Positions 1 through 7,125 of a DNA stretch of 9,812 nucleotides are shown here, piece by piece. Numbering within the stretch: position 1 is the stretch's first letter; each line of letters begins with the position of its first letter. The notes beneath the pieces were generated by a model, which saw only the letters and a list, made by a program, of their open reading frames with translations, had not been told where the DNA came from and made no database searches. The translations under genes and the position numbers were made by a program. This DNA is from Proteobacteria bacterium UBA4457 (GTDB taxonomy: Bacteria; Pseudomonadota; Gammaproteobacteria; Ga0077536). The stretch covers positions 1 through 9,812 of the forward strand of contig DGOV01000066.1 of assembly GCA_002390205.1 (NCBI GenBank). The letters run 5' to 3'.

Positions 1-163
1 TTGAATACTTTGTTACTCATAAACCAATTATAAGCGCCATCATGCCAACGCTAATAGCTCTATTTTCTATAGTTACCCAGACTGAAAGCTATTGTCACAA
101 AACTTGCGCCGCAGAAAAGTTTTACTGACAATAGAACGCACATTTAAAAAGGAGCTCGATATC

Positions 164-967
164 ATGCCAGCAGAAAATTTAAGGTCAACGAGTGATCAGC
201 CTGTTCTGTTAGACGTAGATGAACGAGTTGCTAAACTAACGCTGAACCGTCCTGGCAAATACAACACACTGACCGAATCAGTTATCGCAGTAATTACAGA
301 TAATCTAAACAATATTGCGCAACGTGAAGATATTCACGTAGTAATAATCAAGTCGACCGGAAAAGCATTTTCTACTGGGCACGATCTCAAAGATATGCAC
401 GCGAACAATGATGAAAACTACTTTAGGATGCTTCTAACTAACTGCTCTAAGATGATGCTGAGAATCAACACAATCCCCCAACCTGTGATAGCCCAAGTTC
501 AAGGAATAACCACAGCAGCTGGTTGTCAGCTAGTGGCAGCCTGTGATCTCGCAATTGCATCCCGAAACGCGCAATTTGCCACGAATGGAATTTCTAACGG
601 GCTTTATTGCGCAACTCCCGCTGTTGCCTTAAGCCGCGTAGTTTCCAAAAAACACGCGTTGGAAATGCTTCTTACAGGAAGTTTTATTTCTGCACAAAGA
701 GCCGCTGAAATTGGTCTGATCAACTCCGTTGTAGCCGAAGATCTATTGGATGGTGAAACGTCTGCGCTTGCGGAAAAGATTGCTGGGAAATCGAGCTTCA
801 CTTCACGCCTAGGTAAACGCTCTTTCTACGAACAAATTGGAAAAAATCTCCCCGACGCTTATGAACAAACGTCTGAAGATTTAGTCTGCAACCTTCTTTC
901 GACGGATGGACAAGAAGGTCTATCAGCTTTTTTGGAAAAGCGTCCACCAAAATGGGACAATAAGTAA
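164..967 (+). CDS. Crotonase-fold protein, ECHDC3-like (annotated as enoyl-CoA hydratase/isomerase family)
   Basis: The 267-residue product has the crotonase fold, with oxyanion-hole segments FSTGHDL (69-75) and GITTAAGCQL (114-123), followed by ALEMLLTG (165-172) and ISAQRAAEIGLI. These match the ECHDC3 subfamily (GHDLK and AAGCQL signatures). The two glutamates that do hydratase chemistry in classical crotonase (GGGCE and PE) are replaced by Gln122 and Gly142, so simple enoyl-CoA hydration is unlikely; the actual reaction is unknown. I chose the ATG at 164 because AAGGAG (149-154) lies nine bases upstream and the family N-terminus begins near here; an in-frame TTG at 92 would add 24 basic residues without such support. 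The acyl-CoA synthetase gene follows after 38 bases on the same strand, suggesting a shared transcript and a CoA-thioester substrate. Family assignment is confident; function is not. Confidence 0.88.
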   Translation: MPAENLRSTSDQPVLLDVDERVAKLTLNRPGKYNTLTESVIAVITDNLNNIAQREDIHVVIIKSTGKAFSTGHDLKDMHANNDENYFRMLLTNCSKMMLRINTIPQPVIAQVQGITTAAGCQLVAACDLAIASRNAQFATNGISNGLYCATPAVALSRVVSKKHALEMLLTGSFISAQRAAEIGLINSVVAEDLLDGETSALAEKIAGKSSFTSRLGKRSFYEQIGKNLPDAYEQTSEDLVCNLLSTDGQEGLSAFLEKRPPKWDNK

Positions 968-1005
968 CCTATCAAGACAGTAAAATTTTACTCAGGGAAA
1001 TATAT

Positions 1006-2652
1006 ATGACTACTTCTTCAGGACATATCTACGAGCGAGATCTGGATAAAAATGCCGCAAATTACTCTGCACTTTCTCCACTTAGCTGGGTTGAAAGAGC
1101 GGCTGCCGTGTATCCAAATCGTACTTCGGTTGTGCATGGAGATATTCAGTACACGTGGGAAGAAACTTTTACTAGGTGCCGGAGATTATCGTCAGCACTG
1201 TCTTATTACGGAATAAAGACAGGAGATGCGGTCGCCGTATTGGCCACCAATATCCCAGCATTCTATGAGTGCCTCTTCGGTATACCCGCAGCTGGAGCGG
1301 TCATCAACCCTATCAATATAAGGTTAGATAGCGATGCCATCGCATTCATTCTTGACCATGGAGAAGCAAGGATTCTTATTACCGACACCGAGTTTTCTCA
1401 TGTCGTGAAAGAAGCCCTGACTAAATGCAAAAATAAGCCGCACGTGATTGATATTTCAGATCCGGAAGCTATGTCTCACGAGAAGATAGGTGAAATTGAG
1501 TATGAAGATTTTCTAGCAACAGGTGACCCAGAAGCTCCATGGACGCTACCCACAGATGAATGGCAAGCCATGGCGCTATGCTATACATCAGGGACTACGG
1601 GGAACCCGAAAGGAGTTGTTTATCACCACCGAGGAGCCTACCTAAATGCTATCGGCTGTGCAACAGCATGGAATATGACACACCACCCAACTTATCTATG
1701 GACCCTCCCAATGTTTCACTGCTGTGGCTGGACTTTTCCATGGACTATAGCCGCATTGGCGGGAACAAATATTTGCCTACGAAAAATTGCTGCGAAAAAC
1801 ATTTACGATGCAATTGAGAAACATGAGGTAACTCATTTTTGTGGTGCACCGATTGTCTTGAATTTCATTGTCAACGCTGATCCGAAGGACACAAAGCCAC
1901 TTCCTCATCTAGTAGAAGTAATGACCGCCGGAGCAGCACCTCCTGCCGCTGTGCTAAAAGCGACCGAAAAAGCAGGATTCCACATTACGCATACCTATGG
2001 ATTAACCGAAACCTATGGCCCAGCAGTCTTCAACGCCCCCCAAGACGACTGGGCGACACTTAACGAAGATGAATATGCGGAGACATTGATCCGCCAGGGA
2101 GTGCGGTATCCCGTGCTTCAGGATCTAGATGTCATGGATCCCGAAACAATGATACCGGTGCCGCGGGATGGCGAAACAATTGGTGAAATTATGTTTAAAG
2201 GCAATGTTGTGATGAGAGGCTATCTCAAAAACCCAAGTGCAACAGAGGAATCTCTGCGCGGTGGTTATTTTCATTCCGGAGATCTAGCTGTAATGCATCC
2301 AGACGGTTATCTTCAAATTAAAGACCGTTCTAAAGACATCATTATATCTGGCGGTGAAAACATCTCTTCCATAGAAGTAGAAGAATTGCTGTATAAGCAT
2401 CCGTCTATCTTGGAAGCCGCAGTTGTCGCAAGACCCGATGACAAATGGGGAGAAACTCCCTGTGCTTTTGTGACGCTTAGGACCACAAGTGTGAAAACCA
2501 CAGAACAGGACATAATTAATTACTGCAAAGAAAAAATAGCTAAATTTAAGTCTCCCAAAACCGTGATTTTTACCGATTTACCCAAGACGTCAACTGGAAA
2601 AATTCAAAAATTTAAATTAAGAGCACAGGCTGAAGCCATGGGAAGCCTTTAA
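1006..2652 (+). CDS. AMP-dependent acyl-CoA synthetase (AlkK/DmdB/plant AAE1-like)
   Basis: This 548-residue member of the ANL superfamily should activate a carboxylic acid with ATP to an acyl-adenylate and then to the CoA thioester, in the cytoplasm. Visible motifs in order are the P-loop YTSGTTGNPKG (193-203), YGLTETYGP (331-339), SGD with the ribose-binding Asp426, the hinge KDRSKD (Asp440), GGENISSIEVE (449-459) and the catalytic Lys532 in STGKIQKFKLR. The stretch from GLTETYGP through DRSKDIIISGGENISS closely resembles the group containing plant AAE1/BZO1 ligases, bacterial DmdB (3-methylmercaptopropionate-CoA ligase) and medium-chain AlkK enzymes. The substrate, whether a short/medium-chain fatty acid, an aromatic acid or methylmercaptopropionate, cannot be read from sequence. 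The start has AGGGA at 994-998, seven bases upstream. It probably forms a two-gene unit with the preceding ECHDC3-like gene; no dmdA, dmdC or true dmdD is in the window. Confidence 0.93.
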   Translation: MTTSSGHIYERDLDKNAANYSALSPLSWVERAAAVYPNRTSVVHGDIQYTWEETFTRCRRLSSALSYYGIKTGDAVAVLATNIPAFYECLFGIPAAGAVINPINIRLDSDAIAFILDHGEARILITDTEFSHVVKEALTKCKNKPHVIDISDPEAMSHEKIGEIEYEDFLATGDPEAPWTLPTDEWQAMALCYTSGTTGNPKGVVYHHRGAYLNAIGCATAWNMTHHPTYLWTLPMFHCCGWTFPWTIAALAGTNICLRKIAAKNIYDAIEKHEVTHFCGAPIVLNFIVNADPKDTKPLPHLVEVMTAGAAPPAAVLKATEKAGFHITHTYGLTETYGPAVFNAPQDDWATLNEDEYAETLIRQGVRYPVLQDLDVMDPETMIPVPRDGETIGEIMFKGNVVMRGYLKNPSATEESLRGGYFHSGDLAVMHPDGYLQIKDRSKDIIISGGENISSIEVEELLYKHPSILEAAVVARPDDKWGETPCAFVTLRTTSVKTTEQDIINYCKEKIAKFKSPKTVIFTDLPKTSTGKIQKFKLRAQAEAMGSL

Positions 2653-2663
2653 CGGTTAACAAG

Positions 2664-3302
2664 CTACGAAAAAAGCCAGGGACATTCTTTCATACGGCGA
2701 TCCTCATAATCTCGAATGTCTGATTCGTTTTGCAGGGTAATTCCAATGTCGTCCAAGCCATTGAGTAGCCGAAACCTCAGTCCATCGTCAAAATCGAAGG
2801 GTAACTCCGTTCCCGCAGGTGTAGTGACCAAACACGCCTCAAGATCGATCTCAAGTTCGTATCCTGGGTCAGCTTCAACTTCGAGAAATAGTTGATCTAC
2901 TTCCATAGAATCCAAGACTATAGGTAATAAGCCGTTTTTACAGGAGTTGTTAAAAAAAATATCTGCAAAGCTAGGTGCAATAATAGCCCTAATCCCATAG
3001 TCGTATAGGGCCCAAGGTGCATGTTCGCGTGAAGATCCGCACCCAAAATTCTCTCTAGCCAGCAAAACCCCTGCGTCAGCATACCGCGACTTATTTAAAG
3101 AAAAAGCCGTATTCAATGGTCTGTCTGAGTTATCCACACCCGGAACACCGGCATCGAGATAACGCCACTCATCAAATAAATTCGGTCCAAAGCCAGTTCT
3201 CTTAATGGATTTCAAAAACTGCTTAGGAATAATTGCATCAGTGTCAACATTTGGCCTATCAATAGGTACAACAACACGTTTGACCTGAGTAAATTTTTCC
3301 AT
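2664..3302 (-). CDS. leuD: 3-isopropylmalate dehydratase small subunit
   Basis: LeuD is the small (swivel) subunit of isopropylmalate isomerase, which with LeuC converts 2-isopropylmalate to 3-isopropylmalate in leucine biosynthesis in the cytoplasm. The 212-residue protein shows the family landmarks NVDTDAIIPKQFLK (18-31), RTGFG..LFDEWRYLD (35-50), the ARENFGCGSSREHAPWAL block (82-99), IAPSFADIFFNNS (108-120) and NGLDDIGITLQ (181-191). Length and sequence resemble the gamma/betaproteobacterial form (Escherichia coli LeuD is about 201 residues) more than the alphaproteobacterial one. The start follows the leuC stop by three bases, and AGAGG inside the leuC 3' end supplies a ribosome binding site, so the two are translationally linked. 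Its stop lies 11 bases from the stop of the convergent acyl-CoA synthetase gene, with no clear terminator between. Confidence 0.97.
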   Translation of the reverse strand: MEKFTQVKRVVVPIDRPNVDTDAIIPKQFLKSIKRTGFGPNLFDEWRYLDAGVPGVDNSDRPLNTAFSLNKSRYADAGVLLARENFGCGSSREHAPWALYDYGIRAIIAPSFADIFFNNSCKNGLLPIVLDSMEVDQLFLEVEADPGYELEIDLEACLVTTPAGTELPFDFDDGLRFRLLNGLDDIGITLQNESDIRDYEDRRMKECPWLFS

Positions 3303-3305
3303 AGT

Positions 3306-4706
3306 TTATAGACCTCTCACATCAACAAAATGACCGAAAACACCAGCCGCCGAAGCCATAGCCGGACTTACCAAATGTGTCCGCCCTCCCCGACCTTGTC
3401 TGCCTTCAAAATTCCTATTCGACGTGCTCGCACACCGTTCTCCTTCGTCTAGCTGATCGGGATTCATTCCAAGACACATGGAACAACCAGGCTCACGCCA
3501 TTCAAAGCCGGCATCCTTAAAAATAACATCCAGTCCTTCTTTCTCGGCTTGAGCTTTAACCAGACCCGATCCAGGTACAACAAGCACAGCTTTAACATTT
3601 TCAGCACGCTTCCGACCTTTGGCTACCGAAGCCGCAATCCGGAGATCTTCAATCCTCGAGTTGGTACACGAACCGATAAACACTTTATCTACCTGAATTT
3701 TTATAATAGGGGTACCTGGGACTAAATCCATGTACGATAATGCGTTTTTCATGCCTACTTGTTTCATACTGTCATCAACGTGCTCGGGATCAGGCACACT
3801 TCCATTGATTGAAGTCACCATCTCCGGAGAAGTCCCCCAAGAAACCTGCGGCTCTACATCTTTCGCATCTACCTCCAGCTCTAAATCAAAACTAGCTCCT
3901 TCATCAGAGTGCAGATTGCCCCAGGCAGTTAAAGCATCCTGCCATTGGTTGCCTATTGGGGCAAACGGACGTCCTTTCACATACTCCATCGTAGTGTTAT
4001 CGAACGCAACTAACCCTGCTCTGGCCCCAGCTTCTATCGACATGTTACAAATAGTCATCCGACTTTCCATACTAAGCCTTCTAATAGCTTCACCAGCATA
4101 CTCTATCGTATAGCCCGTCGCTCCAGCTGTGCCAAGGAGGCCAATGATATGAAGAATGAGATCTTTCGCTGAGACACCGATATAAAGTTCATTATTCACT
4201 GTGATACGCATATTTTTAGCCTTACGAAGACGTAAGCACTGAGTCGCCATCACATGCTCAACCTCCGAAGTCCCTATTCCAAAAGCCAACGCTGCTAAAG
4301 CGCCATTAGTTGACGTATGGGAATCTCCGCAAACAATCGTCATCCCAGGCAGGCACCAACCCTGCTCCGGACCGGTCACATGCACAATGCCTTGTTGAGG
4401 CGCTCCGATATCATGATGAAGGATTCCATGTTGCTCGCAATTTTTAGATAGTGTATCCAGCTGCAGCTGAGCAATGGGATCAGTAATATTCGTCACATCA
4501 ACAGTAGGGACATTATGATCGGACACAGCTTTGTGGGAAAGAACACGCCATAAAGCTCGGCCCGCTAACTCTAACCCCTCAAAGGCTTGAGGCGAAGTCA
4601 CTTCGTGCGTCAGATGCCGGTCAATGTAAATTAGCGCCCCCCCGTCATCAGTGGAGCAAACTAAATGTCCATCCCAAATCTTATCGTATAGCGTTTTTAA
4701 AGGCAT
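3306..4706 (-). CDS. leuC: 3-isopropylmalate dehydratase large subunit
   Basis: LeuC is the [4Fe-4S] catalytic subunit of isopropylmalate isomerase. Starting at MPLKTLYDKIWDGHLV the protein has 466 residues, equal to E. coli LeuC, and the three cluster-ligand cysteines fall at about 347 (IGSCTNSRIEDLR), 408 and 411 (GCSMCLGMNP). Other landmarks are YIDRHLTHEVTSPQAFEGL, VDHNVPT-like SDHNVPTVD, VCGDSHTSTNGA, GIGTSEVEHVMATQ and CASTSNRNFEGRQG. I chose the ATG at 4706 because it matches the family N-terminus and has a weak GGA seven bases upstream; the frame stays open to 4808, but those 34 residues have no counterpart in the family. leuA and leuB are not adjacent. The 5' leader contains a candidate leucine-rich leader peptide (4855-4805) and competing hairpins, suggesting attenuation-type control. 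Confidence 0.97.
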   Translation of the reverse strand: MPLKTLYDKIWDGHLVCSTDDGGALIYIDRHLTHEVTSPQAFEGLELAGRALWRVLSHKAVSDHNVPTVDVTNITDPIAQLQLDTLSKNCEQHGILHHDIGAPQQGIVHVTGPEQGWCLPGMTIVCGDSHTSTNGALAALAFGIGTSEVEHVMATQCLRLRKAKNMRITVNNELYIGVSAKDLILHIIGLLGTAGATGYTIEYAGEAIRRLSMESRMTICNMSIEAGARAGLVAFDNTTMEYVKGRPFAPIGNQWQDALTAWGNLHSDEGASFDLELEVDAKDVEPQVSWGTSPEMVTSINGSVPDPEHVDDSMKQVGMKNALSYMDLVPGTPIIKIQVDKVFIGSCTNSRIEDLRIAASVAKGRKRAENVKAVLVVPGSGLVKAQAEKEGLDVIFKDAGFEWREPGCSMCLGMNPDQLDEGERCASTSNRNFEGRQGRGGRTHLVSPAMASAAGVFGHFVDVRGL

Positions 4707-4727
4707 ATTCATGTCCGTAACAGTTCT

Positions 4728-4769
4728 AACTAAAATGTAGTTTAACATTGTAACTTGGGGAATGTTTAA
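4728..4769 (-). promoter_or_regulatory. Alternative hairpins in the leuC leader (possible attenuator)
   Basis: Read on the minus strand between the candidate leader peptide and leuC, TTAAACATT (4769-4761) can pair with AATGTTAA (4749-4742), giving an 8-pair stem with one bulged A and an 11-base loop. The same AATGT (4749-4745) can instead pair with ACATT (4738-4734), and AACTA (4742-4738) can pair with TAGTT (4732-4728). These pairings exclude one another, as in leader attenuators. The stems are AT-rich and I see no long U-run, so a classical intrinsic terminator is not shown; control of translation or chance are alternatives. Confidence 0.3.
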
Positions 4770-4804
4770 TAGCCTATGAACGGGCTGAAATAAAAGATTA
4801 ATTC

Positions 4805-4855
4805 TCAAAAGAGTAGTAAAATTTTAATCCAAGTCGGTATCTCGATCGTAATCAT
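4805..4855 (-). CDS. leuL: Candidate leucine/isoleucine-rich leader peptide upstream of leuC
   Basis: A short minus-strand reading frame starts at ATG (4855) and reads MITIEIPTWIKILLLF followed by TGA (4807-4805). Of 16 residues, three are consecutive leucines coded TTA-CTA-CTC immediately before the last sense codon, and five are isoleucines. This is the layout of leader peptides (leuL, ilvL, ivbL) whose ribosome stalling senses branched-chain aminoacyl-tRNA levels. It ends about 98 bases before the leuC start, with alternative hairpins in between, and is in a different frame from leuC. An AGG nine bases upstream is a weak ribosome binding site. Against it: a perfect TATAAT lies only one base upstream of the ATG, and if that were the sole promoter, transcription would start inside the peptide. 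The symbol is by analogy only. Confidence 0.45.
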   Translation of the reverse strand: MITIEIPTWIKILLLF

Positions 4856-4895
4856 TATTATAAGCCTGTGGAAAATTACTAAAAATAAGAATTCA

Positions 4896-5597
4896 ATGAC
4901 TAATCTCGACGAACAAGAAAAAGAAAAATTCAACAGCCTAGATCACAGTTGGTGGGATCCCGAAGGACCACTAAAAACGCTACACGACATTAACCCCAAA
5001 AGAATAGGATACATTAAACAATTTACCGAGCTAAAAGGCTGTGTCGCCTGTGATATAGGGTGCGGTGGGGGTATCCTTACAGAAGGATTAGCGAATCAAG
5101 GAGCTCACGTTAGCGGAGTCGATGCTGCGGAAAATCTAATCAAAATCGCAAAAAAGCATGCTCTAGATAATGGACAAACGATAGACTACAGGGTTGAACT
5201 ATCTAATGCCACCGCAACTAGCCATGAGGAAAGCTTCGACCTCGTGACCTGTCTCGAGCTAATAGAACATGTTCCAGATCCGGAAGCACTTATTGCCGAT
5301 TGTGAAAGACTATTAAAGCCAGGAGGAACCTTAGTCATATCAACTCTCAATAGGAATCCTGTTTCCTATGCTCTAGGGATTGTTGCTGCCGAATACATCC
5401 TCAAGCTTCTTCCTATAGGGACACATGAATATTCTCGATTCCTAAAACCTTCAGAAATAGCAAAATGGGCAAGGCACGTCAATTTAGAGCTGCAAGATGT
5501 CAGCGGCCTCTACTACAACCCACTGACTCGTTCGACAAAGATTGGAGGGCCTCCCATAGTCAACTACTTAGCTACTTTTATAAAAGAAAAAAGCTAG
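4896..5597 (+). CDS. ubiG: Ubiquinone biosynthesis O-methyltransferase (UbiG)
   Basis: UbiG carries out both SAM-dependent O-methylations of ubiquinone biosynthesis (on the C5- and C6-hydroxylated polyprenyl intermediates) at the inner face of the cytoplasmic membrane. The 233-residue protein begins with the UbiG signature EKFNSLDHSWWDPEGPLKTLHDINP (11-34). The class I methyltransferase fold follows: motif I CDIGCGGG (52-59), the acidic residue after beta-2 in GVDAAE (74-79), and LELIEHVPDPE (120-130). Residues 163-187 correspond to the lipid-contacting insertion described for E. coli UbiG, and DVSGLYYNPL (201-210) is the family C-terminal motif. It is divergent from leuC, with 189 bases between starts, and its ribosome binding site is weak. 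A HAD phosphatase gene follows after five bases, the arrangement seen in Pseudomonas (ubiG-mupP). Confidence 0.95.
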   Translation: MTNLDEQEKEKFNSLDHSWWDPEGPLKTLHDINPKRIGYIKQFTELKGCVACDIGCGGGILTEGLANQGAHVSGVDAAENLIKIAKKHALDNGQTIDYRVELSNATATSHEESFDLVTCLELIEHVPDPEALIADCERLLKPGGTLVISTLNRNPVSYALGIVAAEYILKLLPIGTHEYSRFLKPSEIAKWARHVNLELQDVSGLYYNPLTRSTKIGGPPIVNYLATFIKEKS

Positions 5598-5602
5598 ACC
5601 TG

Positions 5603-6277
5603 ATGGCTGCGCTACCACGGGTTATAATTTTCGACCTAGATGGGACATTGTTAGACACAGCGCCAGAGCTCGAGCGCTGTATTAATGACTTACGCGAAAG
5701 GTATGGTTTTTCAGTGCTCCCGCCCAATATCGTTCGCAATCAAGTCTCAAAGGGTAGCAAAAAAATCGTTGAGCTAGGCTTTCCACATGTTACGAATGCC
5801 AGCGAGATCGAGTTACTAAGACAAGAATTCTTAGAGCTCTATGAAGGAAATATTGGAAACCACACCACTCTGTTCCCGGGTATAGAGGAGGTTTTAAAAG
5901 CAATCGAGTCGACCGGGAGGGTTTGGGGAATTGTAACGAATAAAATCACCTCGTTAACTAACCCTCTTTTAGCAAAATTAAAACTTTCGCAAAGAGCTGG
6001 GTGCATTATTTCAGGGGATACTACGGCTCATAGTAAGCCTCATCCTGAGCCATTGTATGCAGCGATGAACACCCTCCAGGCAGAACCGTCTGAATGCATA
6101 TACATTGGAGATGATGAGCGAGACATTATCGCTGCCAACGCGGCGCAAATGAAATCAATAGTTGCGCTCTACGGATATATAGATCCCACTGAGAAGCCAT
6201 CTTTATGGCAAGCCGACAGAAGCATCGACTCTCCTCTGGATCTCTTAGTTGCTCTAGCGGAATCACCAGATGAGTAG
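5603..6277 (+). CDS. HAD-family phosphatase, phosphoglycolate phosphatase / MupP type
   Basis: The 224-residue protein is a HAD-IA phosphatase. Motif I is FDLDGTLLD (10-18, nucleophile Asp11 and acid/base Asp13), motif II is VTNK (111-114), motif III is Lys145 in SKPHPEP, and motif IV is IGDDERD (168-174). The family includes Gph (2-phosphoglycolate to glycolate) and MupP (N-acetylmuramate-6-phosphate phosphatase of peptidoglycan recycling). Placement directly after ubiG, NQVSKGSKKIVELGF (47-61) and the C-terminal YGYIDPTEKPSLWQAD (190-205) resemble Pseudomonas MupP more than E. coli Gph, but substrate cannot be fixed by eye and no amgK/murU partner is visible. The ATG at 5603 lies five bases after ubiG and just before the fold's first strand; the frame is open back to 5465 inside ubiG but that part is not family-like. 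It overlaps the next gene by eight bases. Confidence 0.9.
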   Translation: MAALPRVIIFDLDGTLLDTAPELERCINDLRERYGFSVLPPNIVRNQVSKGSKKIVELGFPHVTNASEIELLRQEFLELYEGNIGNHTTLFPGIEEVLKAIESTGRVWGIVTNKITSLTNPLLAKLKLSQRAGCIISGDTTAHSKPHPEPLYAAMNTLQAEPSECIYIGDDERDIIAANAAQMKSIVALYGYIDPTEKPSLWQADRSIDSPLDLLVALAESPDE

Positions 6278-7106
6278 TGCTATGGCCAACAATGTCGGAG
6301 CTCAAATCAAAGAAGGTAGCGATCTCTATTACGCGACTCTCTACCTGAACAAAGAAATACGCAGCCAGACATGCTTAATTGAGGTGCTTCGGAGAGAAGT
6401 TTGTAACATCCCGGAGTCCTGTAGCGAACCTGACATTGCCCGTGCCAAGTTAGCCTGGTGGATCGAGGAATTTAAACGTACCAAGGATCGCCTGAGTCGA
6501 CACCCACTAACCAAAGCTTTAACCTTAAATGAACTGTCTAGAGCTCATCTAATGGACGTTTTGATAGCCTTGACCGCAGACATCTTTGAAGACGTGACTA
6601 CGAAAACCTTTTTTGATCGAGCCTCAGTAACAAAGCATTTGCGCCATCTAAATGCGGACTTGGTGAGCCTGATGGCTCAATTATTTGGAATATACTCCAG
6701 TGATGACATAGACTTGATACTAAGCCTGACGTGCGCTATCGAACGATCAAACGCGATACTTGGCCTTAGAGATCACCGGAATTCGCCAACTTTATATTTT
6801 TGTGAGCTAGATATGAGAGCTAGCGGGTTAACTCCGCAAAGTATTCGTAGTAGCCGATCGTCTTCCGAACTTGAGCCATTCCTCGAAGGTCAGATTACTG
6901 TAGTGAAAAGTGACTTGATTTCCACCTTATCTCAACTCAGCCGGAATCTGAGAAAACGCGGTAAGTTTTTCACCACACAGGCGGAAATAAATCTGCAGGT
7001 ATTAGATTTAGCATTTAAAAAAAATTGTCGCGTATTGGAGAGCAGGATGGAGCTCCTACCTATACGAAAGCTCTGGTTAGCTTGGAAATTAAAAAACTGG
7101 GGTTAA
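6270..7106 (+). CDS. Squalene/phytoene synthase-fold protein lacking Asp-rich motifs (NDUFAF6-like family)
   Basis: This 278-residue protein has the layout of the squalene/phytoene synthase family. An N-terminal DLYYATLYLNKEIRSQ (18-33) precedes AKLAWWIEEFKR (59-70) and RHPLTKAL (77-84), the family's WW-x-E...HP block, and a helical core follows with AIERSNAILGLRDHRNSPTLYFCELDMRASGLTPQSI (156-192) where prenyl synthases carry a second Asp-rich metal site. That site is not intact: no DxxxD of the usual form is visible there, and the first aspartate-rich region is also unclear. A catalytic head-to-head prenyl condensation is therefore doubtful. Non-catalytic members include NDUFAF6, a mitochondrial complex I assembly factor. 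It overlaps the HAD phosphatase gene by eight bases (GCGGAA at 6257-6262 as ribosome binding site) and lies 88 bases before sdhAF4. Family membership is likely; function is unknown. Confidence 0.75.
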   Translation: MSSAMANNVGAQIKEGSDLYYATLYLNKEIRSQTCLIEVLRREVCNIPESCSEPDIARAKLAWWIEEFKRTKDRLSRHPLTKALTLNELSRAHLMDVLIALTADIFEDVTTKTFFDRASVTKHLRHLNADLVSLMAQLFGIYSSDDIDLILSLTCAIERSNAILGLRDHRNSPTLYFCELDMRASGLTPQSIRSSRSSSELEPFLEGQITVVKSDLISTLSQLSRNLRKRGKFFTTQAEINLQVLDLAFKKNCRVLESRMELLPIRKLWLAWKLKNWG

Positions 7107-7125
7107 AACATCGCTTTTTAGAGCC

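Noticed and set aside
53..93. 7-bp inverted repeat AATAGCT/AGCTATT upstream of the first gene
   Set aside because: The arms are short and AT-rich with a 27-base loop and no convincing promoter nearby; chance is a sufficient explanation.
92..163. In-frame TTG start adding 24 residues to the ECHDC3-like protein
   Set aside because: The ATG at 164 has a strong AAGGAG nine bases upstream and suits the family N-terminus; the extension is basic and low-complexity with no ribosome binding site of note.
3730..4113. 127-codon plus-strand frame antisense to leuC
   Set aside because: It is fully covered by conserved leuC sequence and its product, rich in Ser/Thr/Pro, resembles no family; it is a shadow of leuC.
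4707..4808. 34-residue in-frame N-terminal extension of leuC
   Set aside because: LeuC proteins begin at the equivalent of MPLKTLYDKIWD, giving 466 residues. The extra stretch overlaps the candidate attenuator hairpins, which explains it better as untranslated leader.
4857..4862. Perfect TATAAT on the minus strand as the leuC promoter
   Set aside because: The -35 at the proper spacing is TTTTTA, a poor match, and the site abuts the leader ATG. I cannot exclude it, and if real it would argue against the leader peptide, so I list it here rather than as a feature.
5465..5602. Frame open upstream of the HAD phosphatase start, inside ubiG
   Set aside because: The residues encoded there are ubiG read in another frame and resemble nothing in the family; the ATG at 5603 precedes the DxD strand by the usual distance.
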